Source of the DNA: Aeromonas enteropelogenes
GTDB taxonomy: Bacteria; Pseudomonadota; Gammaproteobacteria; Enterobacterales; Aeromonadaceae
Assembly: GCF_000819845.1 (NCBI RefSeq)
Contig: NZ_CDCG01000012.1
Span: 17,683-59,625, forward strand
Direction: 5' to 3'
Length of the DNA stretch: 41,943 nucleotides
In this document: positions 8,139 through 16,903 of the stretch, one piece after another
How the letters are laid out: every line of letters begins with the position of its first letter
How positions within the stretch are numbered: the first letter of the stretch is position 1
Position numbers and translations under genes: made by a program
The notes under the pieces: model-generated
What the model saw: the letters and a program-made list of their open reading frames with translations, nothing else
What the model was told of the DNA's origin: nothing
Database searches by the model: none

Positions 8139-8984
8139 ATGAAAAATAGTTATCGCATTTTGGGTACCTCTCTGCTGACCCTGGGGTTGGTGGGCTGTTT
8201 CGACGTGCCGGATCAGAACCATCTGGTGACCGCGCAAGGAATCGTGCCGGATCTCGATTGCCAGCGCCCGCCATTGGTGGCGCTGGCGACCACGGCGCTG
8301 CCGCGTGAATTCGGTATTACCGTATGGAATCTCTACAAGGGACAGCGCAAGAACTGGCGCGAGGGGATGGACCAGTACGCCAAGGGGCAGGATCTGGTGC
8401 TCTTGCAAGAGTCGGCGACCCGTCCCGAGATGCTCGACTGGCTGCGCGCCGGCAATTTCCAGTGGCAGCAGTTGCAAGCCTTTACCCAGGGTTCGGTTTC
8501 GTTTGGCGTGATGACGGTGGCCAAGACCCCGCAGGCGTTCGTCTGTGGCGTGCGCTCCCCCGAGCCGCTGCTGCGCATCCCCAAATCCGGGCTGGTGAGC
8601 CTCTATCCACTACAGGGCGATCCTGACGGCGTGCTGGTGATCAACCTCCATGCGGTCAACTTCGAGCTGGGGATGGCCACCTTCCGCGAGCAGCTCAACG
8701 ATCTGACCGCCCTGGTGCGCCGCCATCAGGGGCCGGTGATCCTGGCCGGGGACTTCAACACCTGGAGCGACAAGCGCCAGTTCTGGTTAAACAAGCTGGT
8801 GGACGAGCTGGGCCTGCAGGAGGCCGTGCCCGTGCCTGACTTGCGCCGCACCGCTTTCGGCCGCCCGCTCGATCACCTCTACTACCGCAATCTGGACCTG
8901 GTGGAGGTGAGCTCGCCCGCGACCGATTCCTCCGATCACAATCCCATCATCGCCCGCTTTGCGGCCCAGTCGCTGACCCCCTGA
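8139..8984 (+). CDS. Endonuclease/exonuclease/phosphatase-fold lipoprotein (YafD-like)
   Basis: The 281-residue product begins with a lipoprotein signal (MKNSYRILGTSLLTLGLVGC) whose lipobox LVGC puts the lipidated cysteine at residue 20. The mature part carries the metal-dependent EEP fold motifs in order: VWNLYKGQRKNW, DLVLLQES (metal-binding Glu), NLHAVNF, ILAGDFNTW (catalytic Asp/Asn), LDHLYYR and SDHNPIIARF (catalytic His). It is probably a phosphodiesterase or nuclease-like hydrolase tethered to the envelope; the substrate is not evident. YafD of E. coli is the closest family I can name. No strong ribosome-binding site is visible before ATG 8139. A bidirectional terminator follows. Confidence 0.85.
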   Translation: MKNSYRILGTSLLTLGLVGCFDVPDQNHLVTAQGIVPDLDCQRPPLVALATTALPREFGITVWNLYKGQRKNWREGMDQYAKGQDLVLLQESATRPEMLDWLRAGNFQWQQLQAFTQGSVSFGVMTVAKTPQAFVCGVRSPEPLLRIPKSGLVSLYPLQGDPDGVLVINLHAVNFELGMATFREQLNDLTALVRRHQGPVILAGDFNTWSDKRQFWLNKLVDELGLQEAVPVPDLRRTAFGRPLDHLYYRNLDLVEVSSPATDSSDHNPIIARFAAQSLTP

Positions 8985-9000
8985 TCCGCGATTGCCTCAT

Positions 9001-9036
9001 AAAAAAATCCGGCGCCATTGGCGCCGGATTTTTTAT
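9001..9036. terminator. Bidirectional rho-independent terminator
   Basis: TCCGGCGCC and GGCGCCGGA form a perfect stem with loop ATTG, flanked by A7 on the left and T6 on the right. It serves both the EEP lipoprotein gene and the convergent grxA. Confidence 0.9.
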
Positions 9037-9077
9037 ACGCTGCTGGCGGCTTGCCAGCACGGGATGATCCGCAGGAA

Positions 9078-9341
9078 TTACTGGTAGAGGCCCAGATGCT
9101 CTTTGGCGTAGGCTTCGAAATCGGTGCAGCCACCGATGTGCTGCTCGTCCAGAAAGATCTGCGGCACGGTATTGACCGGCTTGCCGGCGCTCTTGGCCAG
9201 ATCTTCCTTGGTGATGCCTTCTGCATGGATATCCACGTAGCGGAATTTGAAATCGTCGCGCTGCTCGACCAGCTGCTCGGCGATCTGCTTGGCACGGACA
9301 CAATAGGGGCAACCCGGGCGACCAAAAATCACTGCAAACAT
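9078..9341 (-). CDS. grxA: Glutaredoxin 1
   Basis: This 87-residue glutaredoxin uses glutathione to reduce disulfides, including that of ribonucleotide reductase. It shows the dithiol active site CPYC at residues 11-14, the cis-proline segment NTVPQIFLD and the GSH-binding GGCTDFEAY. It reads almost colinearly with E. coli GrxA as I recall it (YVDIHAEGITKEDL, AGKPVNTVPQIF). GGAGAG lies upstream of ATG 9341. One oddity is the cysteine after GG in the GSH-binding loop, where E. coli has tyrosine. Confidence 0.97.
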   Translation of the reverse strand: MFAVIFGRPGCPYCVRAKQIAEQLVEQRDDFKFRYVDIHAEGITKEDLAKSAGKPVNTVPQIFLDEQHIGGCTDFEAYAKEHLGLYQ

Positions 9342-9519
9342 CTTATCTCTCCGTTATGGGGTCGTTAATTGAGGCTGGGCCCAGCATAGCCTCGCCTCGT
9401 GCTGACTTAAAGCTGAAATTGTCGATACCCTGCTGCGAGTGGCTCTATCGGCTCAACCCTGTGTGGCGAGCCATCGAGAAGCGCTTTGGCTCGCCATTTC
9501 AAGCAGGCTATGGGTTATC

Positions 9520-9541
9520 GGGGCAGCCTTACCGCTGCCCC
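9520..9541 (-). other. Hairpin downstream of dacB
   Basis: GGGGCAGC and GCTGCCCC form an 8-bp stem with a 6-base loop, 18 bases after the dacB stop in transcription order. No U-tract follows, so it may protect the 3' end rather than terminate. The rest of the grxA-dacB gap shows nothing clear. Confidence 0.4.
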
Positions 9542-9558
9542 TGTTGTGACTGGGTCTG

Positions 9559-10992
9559 TTACTGGGCGGCAATCTGGATGGGTTGCTGCTGATAGATGCT
9601 CTCCAGCACGCCTTTTTCGAACACGGTCCAGGGCCAGGGCGCCTTGCTGGCACGATAGCGCTCGTGAGTGGCCGGATCCTGCGACAGGCCGCGCTGGAAG
9701 ATGACGAAGGCCTTGCGCTGGCCACCGGCGGTGTCGATAAAGCCCGCCAGGTTGGAGGTGCCTGTGATGGTGCCCGTCTTGGCATGGACCTTGTTTTTCA
9801 TCATGGGGGCGGTGACGCTGCGTCGCCAGGCCAGGGTGCCATCGACCTGGGAGCTTGGTAGCAGCTTGATGAAGTCGAGCTCGGCATCATTTTTCTGGAT
9901 GAAGTTCAGCACCGACAGCATCTGGCGGGCGCTGATGAGATTGTGAGCAGAGAGGCCGGAGCCGTCGGCCAGGGTGGCGTTGCCAAGGTCAATGCCGTGC
10001 TTGGTGAGGATGGCGCGCACCGCCATGGTGCCGCTGCGATAGCTGCCCGGCTTGTTGTAGTAGTGGCGGCCAACGGTTTTCAGGAAGGTGTCGGCGTAGA
10101 GGTTGTCCGATTTCTTCAGCATCTTGGCCAGCATGATGGGCAGGGAGACCGAGTAGTGGGTCGCCAGGGTCTGGGCACCGACCGGTGCCTTATGGGTGAT
10201 CCGCAGCAGACCGTCGTGCTTGATGCCGGCCCTGTCCATCGCCCAGCGGATATTGTCCCAGCCCCAGGCTTCCACGTCATGGATGGCAAAACGCAGCCCC
10301 TGGGGCTCCTTGTTCGGGGTGATACAGCCCTTGAGCTCATAGAAGTTGCCCTTGGCCATGTCCACCTCCAGAGCGCAGAACTGGCGCGCCATGTCGCCAT
10401 AGCTCATCACCTCCACGTTGTCGGCACCGACACCGATGGCGACGCCTTTGGCGACATTGCCCACCGCCGGCTTGCCGATCTGGGTGGCGGTGATGGTGGC
10501 GTAGGCGCAGTTCTTGTCGATGATGACGGAGGAAACAGGAGCTGCGAAGCAGAGGGTCTGATCCCCCCACGACCAGCCATTGCCGCGCTCGTAGCCGTTG
10601 TAGGCGCCGGTATTGACGTAGACATTGCCATTGATGCGGTTGATGCCGAGCTGCTTGAACAGGGCCAGCAGATCCATTTTCGACAGGGTGGGGTCGCCGA
10701 CGAAGTTGATCCAGATATCGCCGTTGATGGCGTTGCCCTGCTTGGCACCGGGCTCGGCCTGGATGTCGGTGGCGAAGCGGAAGTCGGCACCCAGCTCCAG
10801 GCGGGCGGCCAGGGCGGTCAGCACCTTCATGGTAGAGGCGGGGGCAATCATGTCATCCGCGTTGCGGGCAAACTCAATGCCGTTGTTGCCCTGCACTATG
10901 ATGGCGTACTGGCCACCCTTGGGCGGGGTGAGCGGGGTGGCGTGAACCGCCATGGAAACGAGGGCGCAAAAACCAATCAACAGCCGCAGCAT
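9559..10992 (-). CDS. dacB: D-alanyl-D-alanine carboxypeptidase/endopeptidase PBP4
   Basis: The product (477 residues) is a periplasmic class C low-molecular-weight penicillin-binding protein that trims pentapeptides and cuts D-Ala-mDAP crosslinks in peptidoglycan. A signal peptide, MLRLLIGFCALVSMAVHA, is cleaved near residue 18. The three active-site motifs are present: STMK with nucleophile Ser53, SDN from Ser295, and KTGTITG from Lys405. The roughly 240 residues between the first two motifs match the extra domains of PBP4. GAGGA five bases before ATG 10992 supports the start. Its own promoter probably lies in the 87 bases that separate it from radD. Confidence 0.96.
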   Translation of the reverse strand: MLRLLIGFCALVSMAVHATPLTPPKGGQYAIIVQGNNGIEFARNADDMIAPASTMKVLTALAARLELGADFRFATDIQAEPGAKQGNAINGDIWINFVGDPTLSKMDLLALFKQLGINRINGNVYVNTGAYNGYERGNGWSWGDQTLCFAAPVSSVIIDKNCAYATITATQIGKPAVGNVAKGVAIGVGADNVEVMSYGDMARQFCALEVDMAKGNFYELKGCITPNKEPQGLRFAIHDVEAWGWDNIRWAMDRAGIKHDGLLRITHKAPVGAQTLATHYSVSLPIMLAKMLKKSDNLYADTFLKTVGRHYYNKPGSYRSGTMAVRAILTKHGIDLGNATLADGSGLSAHNLISARQMLSVLNFIQKNDAELDFIKLLPSSQVDGTLAWRRSVTAPMMKNKVHAKTGTITGTSNLAGFIDTAGGQRKAFVIFQRGLSQDPATHERYRASKAPWPWTVFEKGVLESIYQQQPIQIAAQ

Positions 10993-11079
10993 AGGATCCT
11001 CAAACTTGATGAAGGGCGTCGGCAGTGGAGTACCGACTCTGATAATCGACGATGTTCATCTGCCGACCGGCGCTCGTCC

Positions 11080-12840
11080 TCAATAGAGGGCGTTGGCAGT
11101 TCGATACCGGCCGTCATAATCAAAAATTTTCTCTTTCACCTGCCAAAACCGTCCTGACTTGCGAGCGATGACGAAATCCGGGTGACGGAACTGGCCGGAT
11201 GCGGCCAGCACGCTCTCCAGGGTGGCAAATTCGGGCTCCAGCCCCGGGGCGGGCCAATGATGACGCACAAAGCGCTGTTGAAACAAGCGCCGCGCGCCGA
11301 CGGAGTGAAAAGCGAAGTATTCGCAGAGGGTAAGGCCATCCTCGTCGTGATAGGTCACCTCCAGCCGCTCCCCCTGTTTGCCACGGCCAGCGGCCAGGGT
11401 GAGGCCGGCGCAGCGGATCACCATGCAGTCCTTGAGATTGAGCGCTTCTTTAAGCTTGTCGTCCGGATCCACCAGCAGCTGATCGCAGCTCTGGCAGCGG
11501 CGGGCGGCGATGTCGTTCTCAGCCCCGCAGGCGGGGCAGATCTTGGCACGAAAGCGGTAGTCACACTCCTCGCGGTGGCCCTCGTCATCTTCAAACAACC
11601 CCTGACAGCGGCGGCCGTAGTGCTCTATGACCTTGCCATCTTCGTCAGTCTTGCCCCAGAAGGTGTTGGCAAAGCCGCAGGCGGGGCAGGGCACCTGCAC
11701 TGGCTCGGTGCCGGCGTGGGGCCTGGGCTCCCCCACCTCGGGGGCAAACAGGTTGAAGTTGTTGCCGGCATAATCGAGCACCAGACAATCGGTTTTGCCC
11801 GGTGACAGGCGTAGGCCGCGCCCCACTATCTGCTGGTAGAGCGACACCGACTCGGTGGGTCTGAGCATCACGATAAGATCGACATGGGGGGCGTCAAAGC
11901 CGGTGGTGAGCACCGCCACGTTGACCAGAAACTTGAGTTCGCGGGCCTTGAACGCGCTGATAAGGGCATCGCGTTCCGGCCCCGGGGTTTCGCCGGTGAT
12001 CAGGGCCGCTTTCTCTCCTTTGGCTCCGAGCAGGCCGTGAATTTCCCGGGCGTGTTCGACGGTGGCGGCGAAGATCATCACCCCCTGGCGCTCGGCGGCA
12101 TACTCCAGTACCTGGCTCAGAATATGGGGGGTGACCCGCTCCTGACGCTTGAGCTCGCCGTTGAGATCCGCCTCGCTGAACAGGCCGTTTTCCCGCGGTA
12201 CCAGCTTGCTGAAGTCGTAGTGGACTATGGGGGCATCAATCAGGCGCGGTGGGGTCAGGTAGCCGTTTTTCACCATGAAACGCAGGGGCAGCTCGAACAC
12301 GCAGTCGCCAAACAGCCGATCACCGTGGCTGCGCACCATGCCGTGGTAGTGACGCCGGTAAATCCAGCCAAGGCCGAGCCGGTAGGGGGTGGCGGTGAGA
12401 CCCAGGATCTTGAGCGCCGGATTGGCGGCCTTGAGATGGTCGATCACCTGATGGTACTGGCTCTCGTCATCCAGCGACACCCGGTGGCACTCGTCGATGA
12501 TAAGCAGGGAAAACGCCCCATCAAACGCATCCAGATTGCGCGCCACCGACTGCACCGAGCCGAACACCACCTGGGCGCTGGCTTCCTTGCGAGACAGTCC
12601 GGCGGCGAAGATGTCGGCCTTGAGCCCCCAGGCCTCGTACTTGGCGTGGTTCTGCTCCACCAGCTCCTTGACGTGAGCCAGCACCAGCACCCGGCCGCGG
12701 GCTTTTCGCGCCAGTTCGGCGATCACAAGACTCTTGCCGGCCCCGGTGGGCAGCACGATGACGGCGGGATCCGGATGTTTGCGAAAGTGGCTGATGACGG
12801 CGTTGACGGCGTCGGTTTGATAGGGTCTGAGAACGAACAT
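11080..12840 (-). CDS. radD: DEAD/DEAH-family helicase-like repair protein RadD
   Basis: RadD (formerly YejH) is a superfamily 2 ATPase that works with RecA and SSB in recombinational repair. The protein has 586 residues, the same as E. coli RadD as I remember it. Walker A is PTGAGKS with Lys36, and motif II is DECH at 116-119. Motif VI is [19 protein letters not shown] near 335-355. A cysteine-rich zinc-binding region in the C-terminal third includes [27 protein letters not shown] and CQSC. No clear ribosome-binding site precedes ATG 12840, but the N-terminus [12 protein letters not shown] fits the family Q-motif region. Confidence 0.95.
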   Translation of the reverse strand: MFVLRPYQTDAVNAVISHFRKHPDPAVIVLPTGAGKSLVIAELARKARGRVLVLAHVKELVEQNHAKYEAWGLKADIFAAGLSRKEASAQVVFGSVQSVARNLDAFDGAFSLLIIDECHRVSLDDESQYHQVIDHLKAANPALKILGLTATPYRLGLGWIYRRHYHGMVRSHGDRLFGDCVFELPLRFMVKNGYLTPPRLIDAPIVHYDFSKLVPRENGLFSEADLNGELKRQERVTPHILSQVLEYAAERQGVMIFAATVEHAREIHGLLGAKGEKAALITGETPGPERDALISAFKARELKFLVNVAVLTTGFDAPHVDLIVMLRPTESVSLYQQIVGRGLRLSPGKTDCLVLDYAGNNFNLFAPEVGEPRPHAGTEPVQVPCPACGFANTFWGKTDEDGKVIEHYGRRCQGLFEDDEGHREECDYRFRAKICPACGAENDIAARRCQSCDQLLVDPDDKLKEALNLKDCMVIRCAGLTLAAGRGKQGERLEVTYHDEDGLTLCEYFAFHSVGARRLFQQRFVRHHWPAPGLEPEFATLESVLAASGQFRHPDFVIARKSGRFWQVKEKIFDYDGRYRTANALY

Positions 12841-12902
12841 GGGGAGACTGGCTGCTGCAAGATGGCGCCATTATAGGGATTCGGTTTTTAAATGTCTGGC
12901 TT

Positions 12903-12933
12903 AAAAACAGAGGGCCGGCAAGTGCGGCCCTCT
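12903..12933 (-). terminator. Terminator of the yibI-yibH operon
   Basis: On the minus strand, AGAGGGCC and GGCCCTCT form a stem around a GC-rich loop and are followed by GTTTTTAA. It lies just after the HlyD-type gene. Confidence 0.75.
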
Positions 12934-12955
12934 GGACAGGAGGTGACAACGAAGC

Positions 12956-13993
12956 TTAGTGGAAGGGGAACAGGTAGTTGAGCCAGCTCGCCATCCGCAG
13001 CAGCACTTTGCGCATGATGGAAACATGGTGGAAGTGGTGGGTGTAGATGGCCGCCTGGCCGCTGGCACCGGCGATCACCTGATACTTGGACCACTCGGGG
13101 TCGGTGATCTTGATGGTGACCGGCAAGCGACCCGGGCGCTGGGCGGTGCTCTGGTCCAGCAGACCTGAGTTGGCCTGTACGTTACCGGCGGCGATGGCGG
13201 GCACCACGACAGTGACTTCGCCCTTGAAGATCTTGCCGGGAATGCCGTCGATCACCACTTCGGCCTCGTCGCCGACTTCCAGTCGCTGCATGCTGTTTTG
13301 CCAGAACCAGCCCACGTAGTAGTTCTCGCTCTGGTGCACGAAGGTCATGACGGGACGATAGAGGTAGGGGGTGGCAATCATGCCCGGGCGCAGCGCCAGT
13401 TGCAGCACGAAGCCGTCGGAGGGGGCAAGCACCACCGTCTGCTCGAGGTCATAGCGGGCTTTCTCCAGCTGGGCCTGCACGTCGTTGACCAGGGCCCGCT
13501 GCTGATCGAGCTGGGAGACCAGATCGTCGACATTGGCCTGGCTCACGTCGAGATCCCGCTGCTTGCCGATGCCGCGGCGCAGCAGCTCCTGGGCGCGGTC
13601 ACGATCCAGCCGGGCGGAGCGCAGGCGTGCGTCGATGGACTTGATGTGATCCTGGTTTGACTGCAGGCGGGCCTGCAGGCTGGCAACCTGCTGCTTGAAC
13701 GGCGTGTCGTCGATGCGAAACAGCACGTCCCCCTGTTTGACCTGCTGGTTCGGTTTGACGGGCACTTCCACGACGCGCCCCTTCACCAGCGGCACTATAG
13801 GGGTGGAGATATAGTAGTTGCGCGCCATTTCGGAGTAGGGGTGGTTGTAGTTCATCAGCATGATCAGGGTGCCGATGATCAACACGCCCCCGAGTACCGC
13901 CGTCGGTACTGTCCACTTGTTGAGCGGGATACGGAAGATTTTGAAGATGGCCACACAGATGGCCGTGTAGGTCAGGATCAGTAGCAGGTCCAT
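12956..13993 (-). CDS. yibH: HlyD-family membrane fusion protein (YibH-like)
   Basis: This 345-residue periplasmic adaptor is anchored by an N-terminal helix (about residues 32-48, AVLGGVLIIGTLIMLMN). A lipoyl/barrel-sandwich half-motif (VPLVKGRVVEVPVKPNQQVK, about 67-86) is followed by a long helical hairpin (about 100-190) and the second lipoyl half-motif (TVVLAPSDGFVLQL, about 192-205). A beta-barrel region with GDEAEVVIDGIPGKIFKGEV follows. Such proteins link inner-membrane exporters to outer-membrane channels; no exporter is adjacent. The preceding DUF3302 gene ends three bases before the start, matching the yibI-yibH pair of E. coli, so I transfer that name. The cargo is unknown. Confidence 0.88.
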   Translation of the reverse strand: MDLLLILTYTAICVAIFKIFRIPLNKWTVPTAVLGGVLIIGTLIMLMNYNHPYSEMARNYYISTPIVPLVKGRVVEVPVKPNQQVKQGDVLFRIDDTPFKQQVASLQARLQSNQDHIKSIDARLRSARLDRDRAQELLRRGIGKQRDLDVSQANVDDLVSQLDQQRALVNDVQAQLEKARYDLEQTVVLAPSDGFVLQLALRPGMIATPYLYRPVMTFVHQSENYYVGWFWQNSMQRLEVGDEAEVVIDGIPGKIFKGEVTVVVPAIAAGNVQANSGLLDQSTAQRPGRLPVTIKITDPEWSKYQVIAGASGQAAIYTHHFHHVSIMRKVLLRMASWLNYLFPFH

Positions 13994-13996
13994 GGC

Positions 13997-14335
13997 TTAT
14001 CCCTTTTGTTCGCTCTGTTCGATATGGTTGAGGCGGTTTTTCAGCTCGGCCAGCTCTTCCCTGAGGGCGGCGAGTTCCTCTTCATCCTTTGCCAGACGCT
14101 TGTTGAAGCCCCAGCCGCGATCAGGGCGGTAGAGGGTTGCCCAGATCCAGAGAAAGGGCCAGAGGACATGGAGGGTGAAGAGGCTGACCCAACCGGCGAC
14201 ATGAATGGCGTCCTGATGGGGGTGGTCGCGGTGCTTGGCTATCTCGTAGGGAATATCGTGGATCACGATAATGCCGTAGAAGATGACCAACCCGACAAAC
14301 ACGAGCAGACCGAGTGCAAAGTAATCAAGGGACAT
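13997..14335 (-). CDS. yibI: DUF3302 inner-membrane protein (YibI-like)
   Basis: The product has 112 residues. It starts at ATG 14335, preceded by GGAG at about six bases; an earlier in-frame ATG at 14386 has no such site. It has two hydrophobic helices, FALGLLVFVGLVIFYGIIVI (6-25) and GWVSLFTLHVLWPFLWIWA (about 47-65). A basic/acidic heptad-like tail follows (DEEELAALREELAELKNRL), likely a coiled coil. The DUF3302 signature HDIPYEIAKHRDHPHQDAIH lies between the helices. It is probably a partner of the downstream HlyD-type protein, with which it is near-overlapping. Its biochemical function is not known. Confidence 0.88.
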   Translation of the reverse strand: MSLDYFALGLLVFVGLVIFYGIIVIHDIPYEIAKHRDHPHQDAIHVAGWVSLFTLHVLWPFLWIWATLYRPDRGWGFNKRLAKDEEELAALREELAELKNRLNHIEQSEQKG

Positions 14336-14493
14336 GTAGACCTCCGGCGGCTTGAGCACCCATTGATAATTGGTTTTTGTTGCCACTAAAGCAATTAATA
14401 ATCACATCGTTAACGTGATATCGCCCGCCATGATAATGCGCAAAGCCTGATTTGGGATGGGGTTTTCAAGGAAGGGCGTTAATATTGTTTTCA

Positions 14494-14527
14494 TCAAAAA
14501 GGGGGCCGCACGGGCCCCCTTTTGATT
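14494..14527 (-). terminator. Terminator of cstA
   Basis: On the minus strand, GGGGGCCC and GGCCCCC form the stem, with TTTTTGATG following. It lies 16 bases beyond the cstA stop. Confidence 0.88.
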
Positions 14528-14542
14528 CAGGTGTTATTTGCG

Positions 14543-15964
14543 TCAACTTTCGCTGGTCTGGCTCACCAGTGGCTGGCGGAACTTGATCAGGAAGGTGGCG
14601 GTGATCACGGCGGTGGCGACCAGACCGATGATGGTGGAGATACCCATCTCCAGACCAAAACCGATGGGGGCGTTGGCCAGGTAGGTGAACACCACGGCAG
14701 TCATGAACATGGCCGGGATGGTGCATACCCAGTGCAGCTTGCCCTCTTTGATGAGGTAGGCGGCAGCGGCCCACAGCATCATGACGGCAGTGGTCTGGTT
14801 GGCCCAGCCGAAGTAGCGCCAGATCACCCCGAACTCGGCCTTGGAGATGATGAAACCAAGGACAAACATGGGGATGGCGATCAGCAGACGCTTGGCCATC
14901 GGCTTCTGGGTCAGGTTCAGGAAATCCGCCACGATGAGGCGGGCGCTGCGAAACGCGGTGTCACCCGAGGTGATGGGCAGGATCACTACGCCGAGGATGG
15001 CCAGGATGCCGCCAACGGTGCCAAGCAGGCTGGTGGAGACTTCGTGTACCACGGCAGAGGGACCGCCGCTTGCCAGGGTGGCGTTGAGCGCTTCTGTGCT
15101 GTCGTAGAAGGAGAGACCCAGGGTGCACCAGATGAGGGCGATGATGCCTTCACCGATCATGGCTCCGTAGAAAATGAAGCGGCCGGATTTTTCGTTCTGC
15201 ATGCAGCGCGCCATCAGCGGGGACTGGGTGGCGTGGAAGCCGGACACAGCACCACAAGCGATGGTGATGAAGAGCAGCGGCCACAGGGGCAGATCGGTCG
15301 GGTGCAGGTTGGAGAAGTCCATCCCTGTGTTGTAGAAGCCCTTGCCGGAGACGATGAGGCCGATGATGAGGCCGACCGACATGAACACCAGCAGTGCGCC
15401 GAAGATGGGGTAGAAGCGGCCGATGATCTTGTCGATGGGCACTATGGTCGCCAGGATGTAGTAGGCGAAGATGGCCATGATCCAGTAGACCAGATCGGTG
15501 GAGGTCAGGTTGGCCAGCAGGCCCGCCGGGCTCAGCACGAACACCACGCCCACCAGCATCAGCAGCACCACGGCGAACAGGTTCATGAAGTGCTTGGCGG
15601 CGTTGCCCAGGTGCTCACCGACCACGGTCGGCACCGAGGCGCCCTTGGCGCGCACCGACAGCATGCCGGAGAAGTAGTCGTGTACCGCACCGGCGAAGAT
15701 GCAGCCAAACACGATCCACAGCATGGCGACCGGACCATACAGGGCACCCAGGATGGGGCCGAAGATGGGGCCGACGCCGGCGATGTTGAGCAGTTGGACC
15801 AGATAGACTTTCTTGTCCGACATGGGGACATAGTCAACCCCGTCCGCCATGGTGATGGCGGGGGTTTTCAGCTCGGGTTTCGGGCCAAATATCCGTTCGA
15901 TGAATTTGCCGTATACGAAATAGCCGGCTACGAGCAAGCCGACGCATAGGAAGAACCAGACCAT
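14543..15964 (-). CDS. cstA: CstA/BtsT-family pyruvate (peptide) transporter, short form
   Basis: This 473-residue polytopic protein shows CstA-family signatures: LLNIAGVGPIFGPILGALYG (about 58-77), IFAGAVHDYFSGMLSVRAKG (about 89-108) and GFHATQSPLMARCM (about 216-229). E. coli CstA and BtsT are about 700 residues, so this is the compact variant; both ends look complete. AGGAG seven bases upstream supports ATG 15964. It lies directly downstream of btsS-btsR on the same strand. In E. coli, BtsSR activates the pyruvate/H+ symporter gene btsT in response to external pyruvate, so pyruvate uptake is the best prediction, by genetic context. The alternative is peptide uptake as proposed for CstA. 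The cstA symbol refers to family, not to proven orthology. Confidence 0.9.
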   Translation of the reverse strand: MVWFFLCVGLLVAGYFVYGKFIERIFGPKPELKTPAITMADGVDYVPMSDKKVYLVQLLNIAGVGPIFGPILGALYGPVAMLWIVFGCIFAGAVHDYFSGMLSVRAKGASVPTVVGEHLGNAAKHFMNLFAVVLLMLVGVVFVLSPAGLLANLTSTDLVYWIMAIFAYYILATIVPIDKIIGRFYPIFGALLVFMSVGLIIGLIVSGKGFYNTGMDFSNLHPTDLPLWPLLFITIACGAVSGFHATQSPLMARCMQNEKSGRFIFYGAMIGEGIIALIWCTLGLSFYDSTEALNATLASGGPSAVVHEVSTSLLGTVGGILAILGVVILPITSGDTAFRSARLIVADFLNLTQKPMAKRLLIAIPMFVLGFIISKAEFGVIWRYFGWANQTTAVMMLWAAAAYLIKEGKLHWVCTIPAMFMTAVVFTYLANAPIGFGLEMGISTIIGLVATAVITATFLIKFRQPLVSQTSES

Positions 15965-16004
15965 TATTACGCTCCTGCATTGTTATTCTTTGATGTGCAT
16001 GAGC

Positions 16005-16010
16005 AGTCTA
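16005..16010 (-). promoter_or_regulatory. Possible cstA -10 element
   Basis: TAGACT on the minus strand, about 40 bases upstream of the cstA start codon, has no good -35 at 17 bases. That would suit an activator-dependent promoter. The BtsR-type repeats would then centre near -60. Confidence 0.3.
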
Positions 16011-16044
16011 GCGGGGATGGGCGCTGCCGGCAGTGGAAACGAGG

Positions 16045-16072
16045 CGAGCGGCGCCATGGCGCTGCGAGTGGT
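16045..16072 (-). promoter_or_regulatory. Candidate tandem BtsR-binding repeats
   Basis: On the minus strand ACCACTCG is followed after 12 bases by GCCGCTCG. The E. coli BtsR (YehT) repeat, as I remember it, is ACC(G/A)CT(C/T)A with a 13-base spacer. Both copies here miss its final A, and the second also its first base. They lie 81-108 bases before cstA, between it and btsR. Confidence 0.45.
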
Positions 16073-16104
16073 TGGCGCCTGTGATCAGGCGCACACAAAC
16101 GGCC

Positions 16105-16809
16105 TTACTCCAGACCCAGCCTATCCTTCAACTCCTTGAGGTAGCGGCGGCTCACCGGCACCCGGGCGCCGCTCGGCGTGACTATTTCCGCCAGCTGGTT
16201 TTCCAGCAGCTGGATCTCGAAGATGGCCTCGGGGGCGATCAGATACTGGCGGTGACAACGCAGCAGCGGGCTCTTCTCTTCCAGGGATTTGAGGGTGAGC
16301 TGGGTATGAAACAACTCACCCTGGCAAGCCACATGGACGCCGCCGAGATCGGAGAAGGCATACTCCACCTGATTGATGGGCAAGAGGCGCACCCGGTTGT
16401 GCAGATAACCCGGAATGTGGTGAATGGCGGGGGCCAGCTTCTCAATCGGTTGCGGGCTGATGTCCTGGCGCAGGCGGGCGATGGTCTTGGCCAGCCGGGC
16501 GGGTTCCACCGGTTTGAGCAGGTAGTCGAAGGCATTCTCCTCGAACGCCTGGATGGCGTACTCGTCGAAGGCGGTGACAAACACGATGCGGGGTAGGGGA
16601 TAGAGCATGGCCACCAGCTCCATGCCGCTGAGCTTGGGCATCTGGATATCGAGAAACACCACTTGTGGCTTGAGCTGCTGGATAAGCGGCAGCGCCTCGA
16701 TGGCGTTGGCCGCCGTGCCCAGGATCTCGATGTCGGGATAGCCGGCCAATTGCTGGGCCAGCTCTTCACGGGCGTAGGGCTCGTCATCGACAAGCAGGGC
16801 GCGGATCAT
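16105..16809 (-). CDS. btsR: LytTR response regulator BtsR
   Basis: The 234-residue regulator has an N-terminal receiver domain (residues 1-120: DDE at 8-10, phospho-acceptor Asp54 in FLDIQMP, TAFDEYA, and Lys in LLKP). It also has a C-terminal LytTR DNA-binding domain (about 130-232, with LLRCHRQYLI and PVSRRYLKELKDRLGL). The sequence tracks E. coli BtsR closely. AGGAGG stands just upstream of ATG 16809. It lies 94 bases downstream of btsS on the same strand, so a btsS-btsR transcript is likely, and cstA follows as the probable target. Confidence 0.95.
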   Translation of the reverse strand: MIRALLVDDEPYAREELAQQLAGYPDIEILGTAANAIEALPLIQQLKPQVVFLDIQMPKLSGMELVAMLYPLPRIVFVTAFDEYAIQAFEENAFDYLLKPVEPARLAKTIARLRQDISPQPIEKLAPAIHHIPGYLHNRVRLLPINQVEYAFSDLGGVHVACQGELFHTQLTLKSLEEKSPLLRCHRQYLIAPEAIFEIQLLENQLAEIVTPSGARVPVSRRYLKELKDRLGLE

Positions 16810-16903
16810 GATTTCCTCCTATCAAACATGAATGGGTGCATGGGGTCGGGCACAGGGCCGGCGCTATATCCTGTTGACGCCAGGACAGAGATAACGGCCT
16901 GCA

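Noticed and set aside
14522..15949. A 475-codon frame opposite cstA
   Set aside because: The composition is extremely rich in His, Asp, Gly and Gln with no hydrophobic core; cstA is unambiguous on the other strand.
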